The notes below the pieces were generated by a model. The model ran no database searches. It saw nothing but the letters and a program-made list of their open reading frames with translations, and was not told the DNA's origin. Shown piece by piece: positions 34,221-43,119 of a stretch of 57,827 nucleotides of DNA. Position numbers and translations under genes: made by a program. Position 1 is the stretch's first letter, and each line of letters starts with the position of its first letter. Source of the DNA: Acidobacteriota bacterium (GTDB lineage Bacteria > Acidobacteriota > Terriglobia > UBA7540); contig JAKAWG010000024.1 of the NCBI GenBank assembly GCA_021817045.1, forward strand, positions 1 through 57,827, read 5' to 3'.

Positions 34221-37200
34221 TTAAGCCCTGCGAGCTGCCGGACGCGTCAGATAATAGTAGATCGTAGGAGTGAAGACGAGTGAAAGAACGATCGCGATGA
34301 GGATGCCACCGATGACCGCGATGGCGAGGGGCTGAAGCATCTGCGATCCCGAGCCGAAAGCCAGCGCCATCGGAAGAAAGCCGAGCGCCGCCGCCAGCGC
34401 CGTCATCACAATCGGCCGCAGCCGTCGCCGCCCAGCCTGAACGATTGCCTCCTCGGCGTCAAAACCCGCCCCGCGAAATTTTCCATCCGCATCCAGAATC
34501 AGGATGCCGTTCTTCGCGACAATCCCGATTACCATGATCAATCCCATAAACGACGACAAGTTGAGCGTCATTCCGGTAATGAACAAGGCGAACATCACTC
34601 CAGCCGTTGACAAGATGGCAGATGACAGGATGGCAATCGGGGCGGAGAAATTCTTGAACTCAAAAAGCAAGACCAGAAAAACAAAGATGACCGCCATTAC
34701 CAGCACTAAGGCCAGATCGTGGAATGATTTCTGCTGTGTTTCATAAAGACCGCCATACTCCACGCGAATCGATGCCGGCAAGTGAAGCCCGGCCAAAACG
34801 CGCTTTACGGCAGCAATTCCGTGACCCAGGTCCAAGCCTTGGAGCCGGGCAGTAACGGCAACATACCGCTGCTGATGGTCCTGCAGGATTTCGGTTTGTC
34901 CGGGCGATTCGGTCACGGAGGCAAGTGTTCCCAGGCTGGCGAGTTTTCCGGTAGGGCTGACCATCAGGGTATTGTCCATTGAAGTCACGGACGAGCGGAC
35001 CGCTTTCGGAAAGCGAATGCGGAGCATGTACGGGCGGTCGTTCACCACCACCGGCTGCGAAGCTGTGACACCGCCCAGCATGGCATCGGCCTCCGTCACC
35101 ACGTCGTCCGGAGTGAAACCTGCGTTCGCTGCCTTTGCTTTGTTCACGTGGTAGACAATGGCCGGACCGCTCGTGGTCGAATCAATTCCGTTATCGATAT
35201 CCACAACAGGATACTTGCCGTTGACCTGAATCTTGCCGAGCGCATCGGCAACTTTCGGGGCCCAGGAGTCGAGCAATTGGGCGTCGGGCGAGAAGAGCTC
35301 AATGAAGATCGGCTGCGGAGCGCTGGTCAGGTCGCCGATCATATCTTGTAATTTTTGCGTGAAATCCACCTCGGCGGCCGGAACTTCGCGGTTCACTCGC
35401 GCCCGAACTTCATTCATAATCTGCCACACAGTGCGGTGGCGATGCGTCTTCCTTAAATTCACGGAGATATCCCCGGTATTTGCCTCCGTCACCGCGGCAA
35501 GGCCCAATTGCAATCCCGTGCGACGGGACGTTCCGGTAACTTCCGGCACCGAACGCACGATCTTCAGAATCCGCTCGATCATGCGGTTGGTTGTGGCAAG
35601 CGAACTGCCCGGCGGCGTGACGTAATCCAGCACGAACTGTCCTTCATCCATTTTTGGCAGAAGGTCGTTGCCGATACGCCGATAACAGAGAAACGTGATT
35701 GCGAAGAGGACCACAGCGACAATCGCGAGGGCCCACGGGCGCTTCAGAATGCGACGAAACCAATGATCGTAAAACCCAATGACGCGGCTGATGACCTTTC
35801 CCATTGAGCGCTCTTCGAGCTCCATCATCCGGCGCGTGTCCGATGGCCCATTCGGAGGATCGTCCCCGTCTCCGGGCGGGTCGTCTTCCTCCCGGTTAGT
35901 CGAGACCAGAGCGGGAGTGGTCTCGCCCTCCTTTGCCGCAGGCAACCCTTGTTCGGGCGGGACTGCGGGGCGGAGCAAATAAAGGCACAAATTAGGAGTC
36001 CAGGTTAGTGCCAGCGTCAGCGAGCAGAAGAGCGCCACGCCCACAGTGACTGCCAGGGCGCGAAAGAAGACGCCGGTCACACCTGTAATGGCAATCAAAG
36101 GAACAAAAACGACAATGGGCGTGAGCGTCGAGCCGATCAACGGAACGGTCAGCTCTTTCAAAGAGTGAGCAACGGCTTCGTAGCGGCCTGCGCCCGCCTG
36201 GCGGCGCAAGACCGTATTTTCGACCACCACAATGGCGTCGTCGATAATGAGCCCGACGGCTGCCGCCAGCCCGCCCAGCGTCATCATATTGAAGCTCTCG
36301 CCGAGCATCTTCAGCGCAATGAAGGTCATCAGAATGCTGATTGGGATCACCATGCCCGCAATGAACGAAGATCCCCAGTCCTGCAGGAAGAGCACCAGAA
36401 CCGCTGAAGCCAGGATGATCCCGATCAAAATCGCGTCTCGCACGCTCTTGATCGATTCTCCGACAATCCACGACTGGTCGTACCACCTGCTCACCTTCAC
36501 CCCAGGCGGGAGCGTCTTCTCGATCTTAGGCAGCTCATCCTTCACTTCCGTAGCCACGTGCATCGTATTCGAAGCGCGCTGGCGGTTGATGTTGATCAAT
36601 ACGGCAGGCTGTCCGTCTGCGGTCGTAATGGTGTAGTTGGGGGCAATCCCCCGAGAGACCTCGGCAACGTCATGAATGTAAATGGGATTGCCGCTGGGAT
36701 CGTTCTTGACATAGATATTGGCGATTTCGGAAAGGTTATGCGCCTGACCGCTCACCAGGTTCAAGTACAACTCGTGATTGTGCGGCATGAGGCCGGGCGA
36801 CTGGATCAGGTTGGAGCGATCTACTGCGTTGAGAAGGTCCGAGACGGTCAAGTGGGTCACCAGAAGCTTGGCGGGATCAGGCGTGATGTCAAACTCGGGC
36901 ACCTGCATAGCCTGGATCAAGATATTTCCGACGCCCGGGAGGCTATTCAGACGCGGTTTGATGTCATAACTAGCCAGTTGCCACAGCTCAGTTTGAGGCA
37001 CAGTCTTCGACGTGAGGGCGTAGCCCATGATCGGAAAGCTGGAGAACTCCAGCCGATTCGTATCGATCTTCGCGGTTGGCGGCAGTTCAGGCCGTATTTG
37101 GGCAATGGCGGCGTTGACGCGCTGGAGCGTCTGGAACATGTTCACATGCCAGTCGAAATACAAGTCAATTTCGGCGGAACCGCGGCTGGTGATGGACTTT

Positions 37201-37499
37201 ACGTCCTGGATTCCCAGCACGCCCTCGACCGCTTCTTCCATGGGCCGCGTGATGGTGACCAGCATTTGATCGATGGGCATCACGCCGTTATCAACGCCAA
37301 CAATGATGCGCGGGAAGTCCGTCGTGGGGAATACGGCGATAGGAATGGTGAACGCTACATAGGCGCCGACCAAAGCCAACGTGATGATCAGGAAAATGAT
37401 CGGCTTGGATTCGCGCGCGAACCAGTACGCAGACGGCGGCTTTTCGCCCGGTACGCTGGGGAGCTCTGCGTGCCGATTTGTGATGATCGTCTCCGGCAT
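34221..37499 (-). CDS. RND permease with acidic loop insertion
   Basis: This is a 1092-residue RND pump subunit, distinct from the HAE1 protein at 28926. TM1 follows YWFARESKPIIFLIITLALVG. The TM4 Asp pair is in AAVGLIIDDAIVVVEN. TM10 has GIVAKNGILILD. Between TM6 and TM7 there is an unusual hydrophilic, Asp/Pro/Gly-rich cytoplasmic insertion (about residues 515-560, including EEDDPPGDGDDPP). The substrate class is unclear. Its ATG overlaps the MFP stop (TAATG). The operon order is OMF-MFP-RND, opposite to the pump next door. Confidence 0.92.
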   Translation of the reverse strand: MPETIITNRHAELPSVPGEKPPSAYWFARESKPIIFLIITLALVGAYVAFTIPIAVFPTTDFPRIIVGVDNGVMPIDQMLVTITRPMEEAVEGVLGIQDVKSITSRGSAEIDLYFDWHVNMFQTLQRVNAAIAQIRPELPPTAKIDTNRLEFSSFPIMGYALTSKTVPQTELWQLASYDIKPRLNSLPGVGNILIQAMQVPEFDITPDPAKLLVTHLTVSDLLNAVDRSNLIQSPGLMPHNHELYLNLVSGQAHNLSEIANIYVKNDPSGNPIYIHDVAEVSRGIAPNYTITTADGQPAVLININRQRASNTMHVATEVKDELPKIEKTLPPGVKVSRWYDQSWIVGESIKSVRDAILIGIILASAVLVLFLQDWGSSFIAGMVIPISILMTFIALKMLGESFNMMTLGGLAAAVGLIIDDAIVVVENTVLRRQAGAGRYEAVAHSLKELTVPLIGSTLTPIVVFVPLIAITGVTGVFFRALAVTVGVALFCSLTLALTWTPNLCLYLLRPAVPPEQGLPAAKEGETTPALVSTNREEDDPPGDGDDPPNGPSDTRRMMELEERSMGKVISRVIGFYDHWFRRILKRPWALAIVAVVLFAITFLCYRRIGNDLLPKMDEGQFVLDYVTPPGSSLATTNRMIERILKIVRSVPEVTGTSRRTGLQLGLAAVTEANTGDISVNLRKTHRHRTVWQIMNEVRARVNREVPAAEVDFTQKLQDMIGDLTSAPQPIFIELFSPDAQLLDSWAPKVADALGKIQVNGKYPVVDIDNGIDSTTSGPAIVYHVNKAKAANAGFTPDDVVTEADAMLGGVTASQPVVVNDRPYMLRIRFPKAVRSSVTSMDNTLMVSPTGKLASLGTLASVTESPGQTEILQDHQQRYVAVTARLQGLDLGHGIAAVKRVLAGLHLPASIRVEYGGLYETQQKSFHDLALVLVMAVIFVFLVLLFEFKNFSAPIAILSSAILSTAGVMFALFITGMTLNLSSFMGLIMVIGIVAKNGILILDADGKFRGAGFDAEEAIVQAGRRRLRPIVMTALAAALGFLPMALAFGSGSQMLQPLAIAVIGGILIAIVLSLVFTPTIYYYLTRPAARRA

Positions 37500-38893
37500 T
37501 AAAATTTGATCTTCGTCCCGTTCGGCAAGCCGTATGCGCCCTCACTCACCACGCGCTCGCCCGCGCGAAGTCCGGAGAGAACCTGCACGAGATCGCCCTC
37601 CCGAATCCCGGTCTTGATCGTCATCTGATGCGCCCGGCCGTCTGCGCCCGCCACCATGACGGATTCGGTCCCGCCGGAAGCCGTCAGGACGGCCGAAGCC
37701 GGAATGACCAGCGCGTGCGGCAGCGTCTGTGCGACCATGCTCACGTTTACCGTCTCGCCGGGCTTCAGCCGGTCGTGGGGATTGGCGGCCTGCACCCAGA
37801 TCTGCACGGTCGTACTGTTCGGATCTAGCGCCGGACTGACCACCGCGACGCGAGCATCAACCGACGGAACTTCACCGCCCGCCGAAATCTTCGCCGCGTC
37901 GCCCTTCTGGAGCCATGCAGCCTGCTGGGGCGAAACATACACACGCGCAATCACCTGGGAAGTGTCCATGATGGTCATCAGCGGGCTTCCGGCATTCGCC
38001 ATTTCGCCCGGATAAAGCGGGCGGCTCGCCACGATGCCATTGATCGGGCTGCGAATCTCCGAATAATACAATTGCGCCTTAGCGGCGAGATACTTTCCTT
38101 GCGCATCCGCAAGCTGAGCCTTTGCTGCCTTGATCTGGGCCTGACGGCCCACGGCCTGCAAGTTCTTAAGATGCTCTTCCGCCGTGCGGTAGTTGTTGAG
38201 ATCCTGCACGTAGAGCACCTTCGACTGGTCGAGCAGATTCCGGGCAAGCGCTCCTTGCTTATAGAGCTTTTGCCGGCTCTGGTAGACGAGGCGCTGGGCG
38301 ATCATCGCCTGCCGCGCCGCCTGAAGGTTCAGTTGAGCGGCCTGAATCTGTTCGGGCACGGTCACGCCGGTGGCCGTATCGTAAACCGCCTCAGCTTGCT
38401 CGAGCGCTCCTTTGGCGCTGGCGACGGCGGCGACGAGGTCGCGGTTTTCGAGCACCGCCAGCAACTGTCCGGCGTGAACGACGCTTCCCCGCTCAACATA
38501 AAATGCGCGCACGGGCGCGCTGATTTTCGGTACGACGGGGGACTGGTTTACCGGATATAAGACAGCTTCTCCGGAGATAATACGTTGGATCTTGCCCTCC
38601 TGCACCGGCGCCACCTGAACGGTGACCACGGGTTCCGTTTGTGCAACGTGACCTCCTCCGCAGCCCTCAGCCCCGACCACCGCAGCCGCGGCAACGGCCG
38701 TCAGGATAAACCGGATCGTTACGGTCAGCAGTTTCCTGGCCGCGAGTCTTTCATACGGAAGCAAACGTCCGCCGCGAGTGGCGACACCGTTTTGTGATGT
38801 CTGCGAAACCGCTAGTCGCAGACATGCCAAACAGCGGCACGTCTGCGCCACCCAGGGATTGGCGATGGCGACTGTTGGAATGAAAATGCGCAC
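37499..38893 (-). CDS. Membrane fusion protein of the second RND pump
   Basis: This is a periplasmic adaptor: lipoyl half (VVPKISAPVRAFYVERGSVVHAGQLLAVLENRDL), long helical hairpin (about 160-270), then SPINGIVASRPLYPGEMANAGSPLMTI and a barrel domain. A probable lipoprotein signal (FILTAVAAAAVVGAEGC) begins near residue 60, so the first 55 or so codons from GTG 38893 are not typical protein. They coincide with a palindromic element (38799-38846). A TTG at the GRLLPYER region is a possible real start. The gene lies 3 bp after the OMF stop and overlaps the RND start. Confidence 0.88.
   Translation of the reverse strand: MRIFIPTVAIANPWVAQTCRCLACLRLAVSQTSQNGVATRGGRLLPYERLAARKLLTVTIRFILTAVAAAAVVGAEGCGGGHVAQTEPVVTVQVAPVQEGKIQRIISGEAVLYPVNQSPVVPKISAPVRAFYVERGSVVHAGQLLAVLENRDLVAAVASAKGALEQAEAVYDTATGVTVPEQIQAAQLNLQAARQAMIAQRLVYQSRQKLYKQGALARNLLDQSKVLYVQDLNNYRTAEEHLKNLQAVGRQAQIKAAKAQLADAQGKYLAAKAQLYYSEIRSPINGIVASRPLYPGEMANAGSPLMTIMDTSQVIARVYVSPQQAAWLQKGDAAKISAGGEVPSVDARVAVVSPALDPNSTTVQIWVQAANPHDRLKPGETVNVSMVAQTLPHALVIPASAVLTASGGTESVMVAGADGRAHQMTIKTGIREGDLVQVLSGLRAGERVVSEGAYGLPNGTKIKF
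38799..38846. repeat. Overlapping palindromes inside the MFP 5' region
   Basis: Two inverted repeats share their middle arm: GTCTGCGA (38799-38806) pairs with TCGCAGAC (38816-38823), and GCAGACATGCC (38818-38828) pairs with GGCACGTCTGC (38836-38846, one mismatch). The two hairpins are mutually exclusive. This looks like a REP-type element lodged between OMF and MFP coding sequences. Confidence 0.6.
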
Positions 38894-38896
38894 GCT

Positions 38897-40411
38897 TCAA
38901 AAGCCCCCGGTAAGAGTTTGCAGATTAGCCAGAGCCGTGCGGTAAGCGGCTTGTCCATCCGCATAAGCGTTGCGAGCTAAAACCAGCGCGTTTTCCGCAT
39001 CCAGCACCTGTAGCTCCGTTCCTTCGCCGGCGCGGTACTGCATGGTAACGAGTTGCAGATTGCGCGCAGCGAGGTGCATCGAGTTTTCAAGGCTGGCGAG
39101 CTTCGTCCAGGCAGTTTCAGCTCCATTATAAAATGAGTAGAGCTGGCTCAGGAGTTGCCGCTGCGCGTAGGACAAATTCACCCGCGCAAGCTGACGCTCG
39201 TCTTCCGCCTGCCGAAGCCGGCTGCGCCGGATTCCCCAGTCCCATAGCGGAAGAGTCATCGAATACGTTACAAAATAACCCCACTCCGGGACGCGCGCCG
39301 CTTGTTCGGAAGGGCGCGACATGAGCGCGAAGGCATTGGCATCAAGACCGTAATCGAGATCAATGCCGAAGGAGGGGAAGTAGGCAGCACGCGCCACTGA
39401 GACGCCCAGTTCTGCCTGACCCATCTGCGCAAAAGCCGCACGAATTTGCGGGTTGTTGGCGCGAGCGGCAATTTCGGCCTCGTGAAAGGAAGGAAGCGCT
39501 GGAGGCATGTCCAGGTCGTCCACCACCGTAAAATTCTGGTTGAGATTAGGGAACAGCAGAACGGCAAGGTTGAGCCTCGCATCGGACATGGCCAGCTTCG
39601 CGTCATCCAAAGCCTGCTGCGCCTGGTTATATTGTAATTGGAAGCGGATCACGTCCGTGTGGGCCACTTCCCCTCCCCGTTCGAGCGCTTGGCTGATCCT
39701 CAGAAAACGGGCCGCATCCGCCAGGCTTTGCTGAGTGGTCGCGTACTTACGTTGCGCGACGACCAGCGCGTAATAGTCATACGTGGCGGTCACGCGCAAG
39801 CCGCGCCGCGCGATATCCTCGTTGGCGCGCGCTAGCGCTTCCGTGTACTCGGCCTGCCGAGGCAGCGCGCGGATAAAGAATGTGGAAGGCATTGGCTCGC
39901 TCACGACGAGCCATTGATGGTAGACGTGAACGCCGTCATTTTCTACGAATCGGCCCGTGCCTAAGCCGTTTCCTTGCGTGTTCAGGTACTGTGTCGTGTT
40001 GCCGAACGAGGGCAACATCGCCGCGGTCGCCTGCTTGCGATATTCCCGCGCCACGCGCAGCGCGGTGACCGCGGATTGAAACAGCGGACTGTTCTGTTCG
40101 GCGCGCTGCAGAGCGTCCTGCAAAGTGATGGTCAGGGGCGGTCCGGACTGGCTTTGAGATCCGGGCTGGGCTAGTGGAAGAGTAGCCTGGGGCATCAGGT
40201 TCGAACGATGTCGGCCACCCCAGGCGAGCGGAGCATAGGCTAACAGCGCGATGAAAAGTGCAACGGCTGTGCAACGCAGTCGGCGAGTCTCACCGGCGAT
40301 GCCACCTCGAAGGGCATCATCCGCCCGTGCGAAGCACTGCGTGAGCGTGATGTTTTGAAGATATTCCCTGGTGTGCCTGCCCCTCCTATCCAACAAATTC
40401 GATCTCGTCAA
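38897..40411 (-). CDS. TolC-family outer-membrane efflux protein
   Basis: This is a 504-residue outer-membrane channel for the second RND system. A long N-terminal region precedes a signal-like stretch (AVALFIALLAYAPLAWG, about 50-66). The TolC pattern follows: LTITLQDALQRAEQNSPL, then two repeats of helical pairs ending LVTMQYRAGEGTELQVLDAENALVLARNAYADGQ. TTG 40411 is supported by GGAGGTGA about 4 bp upstream. It is first in the operon, and the upstream 454 bp probably hold its promoter. Confidence 0.88.
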   Translation of the reverse strand: MTRSNLLDRRGRHTREYLQNITLTQCFARADDALRGGIAGETRRLRCTAVALFIALLAYAPLAWGGRHRSNLMPQATLPLAQPGSQSQSGPPLTITLQDALQRAEQNSPLFQSAVTALRVAREYRKQATAAMLPSFGNTTQYLNTQGNGLGTGRFVENDGVHVYHQWLVVSEPMPSTFFIRALPRQAEYTEALARANEDIARRGLRVTATYDYYALVVAQRKYATTQQSLADAARFLRISQALERGGEVAHTDVIRFQLQYNQAQQALDDAKLAMSDARLNLAVLLFPNLNQNFTVVDDLDMPPALPSFHEAEIAARANNPQIRAAFAQMGQAELGVSVARAAYFPSFGIDLDYGLDANAFALMSRPSEQAARVPEWGYFVTYSMTLPLWDWGIRRSRLRQAEDERQLARVNLSYAQRQLLSQLYSFYNGAETAWTKLASLENSMHLAARNLQLVTMQYRAGEGTELQVLDAENALVLARNAYADGQAAYRTALANLQTLTGGF

Positions 40412-40865
40412 TTCTCACCTCCAATGCTCATCCTTGCAGATGGCTGAATTTTCGAAAAACAAACTCGATTTTTCCGCCGATTTTTCTTCTAACTGCCCTG
40501 TTCTCTATAACTTTAATCTCGAGGAATAATTTCAATGATTACTCTTTTAGATTCACCAAGATACATGGATTCCGGGAGATTGTTCCTAAATTATTCCTCT
40601 AATGACCCTTTGTTTCCAATAGGTTAAGTGCAGTTTGTTCCTCAATAAACAATCTTTTACGCTGTTTGCGATTTCTCCAGGCCAGGTTGACGGTCTCACC
40701 CTCAAGGCAAGTTCGGACTCGAGCGTGGCCCGCACCAGGCGAGCCAGCGGGTTTGCTAGTCAGCCGGCGGAATCGCACAGGAATCATCCTACAACAGGAG
40801 GGTGAGTCAGTGGAGACAGGTCAGACAAATGAGACAGTATTTTTTACCCACTCGCGTACTCACCA
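40412..40865. other. AT-rich intergenic region with operator-like repeats
   Basis: This is 454 bp without a convincing gene. A perfect 12-bp inverted repeat is present: GAGGAATAATTT (40521-40532) and AAATTATTCCTC (40588-40599). A related TTGTT-CCTCAATA-AACAA dyad lies near 40636-40653. A weak minus-strand promoter (TTGAAA at 40535-40530, TTATAG at 40510-40505, 19-bp spacer) could serve the OMF-MFP-RND operon, with the repeat as its operator. Confidence 0.4.
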
Positions 40866-41546
40866 TTATCCGGGACCCGGCCTAACCTTCCAATAGCCGG
40901 GCCCGACCCGCATATCGCGAATAAGTGCTGGCGGAGCGACAGCAGCCACCAGAATGCCGCCAACCGCCTGGGCTAGTGCCAGAGGCCAGATGTTTGGCCG
41001 CCGCGCGAAGATTTTCGCCATGATAAAGCCGCCTCCGGCGGTAATGGCAACGAGCAACAGGTTCGGTAGGTGCGCTCCTGCGAACATAATGGCGACAAGG
41101 GCGGAGCTGAGGTGCGGGGTGTGCATAAGGCTTCTTAGCCGTCGGTGGAAATAGGATTGCATAAGGTATTGCTGGAAGCAGCACCAAACTCCGTATGTCA
41201 GGAAGCGCTCGATGGCGATCTTGCCGGACGGAAATAAAGCATCACGGTGCCGCGCAAGCGCAAGCACGATGACAGGCGCGTAAATGGCAGCGGCCAGAGG
41301 CAGGATAAGCCGCGCATTACCGCGGAGTTCGTGCAGCGTCAAGCCCATTTCGTCCGGCCGGTCGTGGTGAAACCAGTGAGTGAGGAGAACAAAAACGAGC
41401 ATCGGAATCCAAGCCAGGTGATGTGAGGACTGCCATCGCCAGATGTAAAGTAGAATACAGGCGTACACCGTTAGCACTTCGAGGGCGGTGAAAAAATGTG
41501 CAGTCGCAGAACAGCTAAGCCGGACAACGGAGGTTCTATTGGTCAT
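40866..41546 (-). CDS. CPBP-family membrane protein, catalytic Glu pair replaced
   Basis: This is a 226-residue integral membrane protein with about six hydrophobic segments. The motif order fits CPBP intramembrane proteases: FQQYLMQSYFHRRL (motif 1), AIMFAGAHLPNLLLV (His motif 2) and LALAQAVGGILVA (motif 3). Motif 1 has Gln-Gln where the catalytic Glu-Glu normally sits, so protease activity is doubtful. A QQ-type subgroup exists. It is divergent from, and its 5' end overlaps by up to 59 bp, the phosphodiesterase gene, so one of the two starts is further in. Confidence 0.65.
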   Translation of the reverse strand: MTNRTSVVRLSCSATAHFFTALEVLTVYACILLYIWRWQSSHHLAWIPMLVFVLLTHWFHHDRPDEMGLTLHELRGNARLILPLAAAIYAPVIVLALARHRDALFPSGKIAIERFLTYGVWCCFQQYLMQSYFHRRLRSLMHTPHLSSALVAIMFAGAHLPNLLLVAITAGGGFIMAKIFARRPNIWPLALAQAVGGILVAAVAPPALIRDMRVGPGYWKVRPGPG

Positions 41547-43059
41547 TGGCTACACACGCTTGATCCCAAAAGGAGCGGGCAACAAACCGCCCGCAGGCGA
41601 TGCAACCGCCGGGACGCATGCTGCGCCACAGGTGCGTCGAGGCGCGCCACAAGGCGCGGGCAAGCAATTTTCGCGCCATCGCATCTGGGAAGCGAGTCTT
41701 GCGGCGCTCGTCACCCTTGGCGTGCTATGGGTGATCCTCTACGCGCAGCCCGCGAAGGTGCGGCATCGCCACGTGCTGGTGATCTCGATAGACGGGATGC
41801 GATCGGACACTTACTTGCGTCCCTTGCCTGGCTTGCATATCCCCAATCTGCTGCGGCTCAAACAGCAAGGGAGTTTTGCCGACGGTATGATCGTTGTCTA
41901 TCCCTCGCTCACATATCCATCCCACACCACCATGATGACCGGCAAGCTTCCGGCGCAACACGGTATTTATACTAATTTATCCTCCCGAGTGCCTGGCAAG
42001 GATGCCAAGGACTGGTTTTGGTTTTCGCACGCCATCCGGTGCCCGACGGTCTGGGATGTAGCCCGTCGCCACGGATTGACGACAGCTTCGATCGGCTGGC
42101 CGGTGACAGCGGGCGCCGACATCAACTGGGACGTCCCAGAAATATGGAATCCGGCCATAGGAAGAGTTCCTGAGCCGATGTACGTGGCCAAATTCATGAA
42201 CCCCATCTTCGCCTTGCAAGCGCTGGGCGCTGTCGGGCTACCCAAAGCCAACGAAGACGATGACGATCTACGGATCGCACTGGCGCGTTATGTGATCCAG
42301 GAGCACCAGCCTAACCTCATGCTGATCCATCTCGTCGATTTGGACGCGATGCAACATCAATACGGTCCGGGCAGTCCGCAAGCCGTGCAGGTACTCAACA
42401 GTGAGGACCATCGGATTGGCGAAATTCTGGCGGCGTATCAAAAAGCCGGTCTGGGAAAGAACACGGACGTGTTCATCGTCTCCGATCACGGTTTCGTCAA
42501 AGTCCATCGCATCATCCTCCCAAACAAGCTGTTCGTGAAGGCCGGCTTGCTAAGCGCCGACGCGCACGGCAACATCACAGGAGGACGCATCGACACGGTT
42601 TCTAACGATGGTTCGTTCTTCATCTACTGGCCACCTCACCGCCACCTGGGAAGAGCGGTCTATCGTGCTATACTGCCGTTGCTCGAGCGACACCTCGTCT
42701 GGGCAGTGCTCGGCCGCAACGCGCTGAAGGCGCTGGGCGCAGACCCGAACGCACGTCTCGCACTCGACGCTCCTTCGGGAGCCATGTTTGACAGCAGCGC
42801 AAAGGGGCCGCTCGTTTCCTCATGCCCGACGAAAGGTTCGCACGGCTATTTGCCTTTTCGCCCAGGGCTTGAGGCCTCGTTTATCGCTTGGGGGCCGGGC
42901 ATCAAGTCCGGCGTAGATCTCCATCTGATCCGCGAGACGTCGATCGCATCGACCATCCTGAAGGCGTTGGGCATTATCGATCCGAAATTCGGCGACACAC
43001 CCCCTTTACAGGATATTTGGAAACGGCCTGCTGCCCGGCCTCACCACCCCCACGCGTAG
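41488..43059 (+). CDS. Type I phosphodiesterase / nucleotide pyrophosphatase family protein
   Basis: This is an alkaline-phosphatase-superfamily hydrolase. Metal-site motifs are VLVISIDGMRSDTY, the nucleophile Thr region YPSLTYPSHTTMMTGKLPAQHGI, LVDLDAMQHQYGPGS, FIVSDHGF and SHGYLPF. A single N-terminal membrane anchor (SLAALVTLGVLWVILYA) places the catalytic domain outside the inner membrane. The first roughly 70 codons from GTG 41488 are low-complexity and overlap the divergent CPBP gene. TTG 41539 or 41560 would remove the overlap. The substrate is unknown; the family cleaves phosphodiesters such as nucleotides or headgroups. Confidence 0.88.
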   Translation: MKKCAVAEQLSRTTEVLLVIGYTRLIPKGAGNKPPAGDATAGTHAAPQVRRGAPQGAGKQFSRHRIWEASLAALVTLGVLWVILYAQPAKVRHRHVLVISIDGMRSDTYLRPLPGLHIPNLLRLKQQGSFADGMIVVYPSLTYPSHTTMMTGKLPAQHGIYTNLSSRVPGKDAKDWFWFSHAIRCPTVWDVARRHGLTTASIGWPVTAGADINWDVPEIWNPAIGRVPEPMYVAKFMNPIFALQALGAVGLPKANEDDDDLRIALARYVIQEHQPNLMLIHLVDLDAMQHQYGPGSPQAVQVLNSEDHRIGEILAAYQKAGLGKNTDVFIVSDHGFVKVHRIILPNKLFVKAGLLSADAHGNITGGRIDTVSNDGSFFIYWPPHRHLGRAVYRAILPLLERHLVWAVLGRNALKALGADPNARLALDAPSGAMFDSSAKGPLVSSCPTKGSHGYLPFRPGLEASFIAWGPGIKSGVDLHLIRETSIASTILKALGIIDPKFGDTPPLQDIWKRPAARPHHPHA

Positions 43060-43119
43060 CGTGCGCCGCATCAAGGCCAAGGTGGCGCGCAGCCAGCGCG
43101 GCTGCCAGGTTTATACCTC

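Noticed and set aside
36558..37502. 314-codon frame antisense to the second RND permease
   Set aside because: Shadow frame; the opposite strand encodes clear RND motifs throughout.
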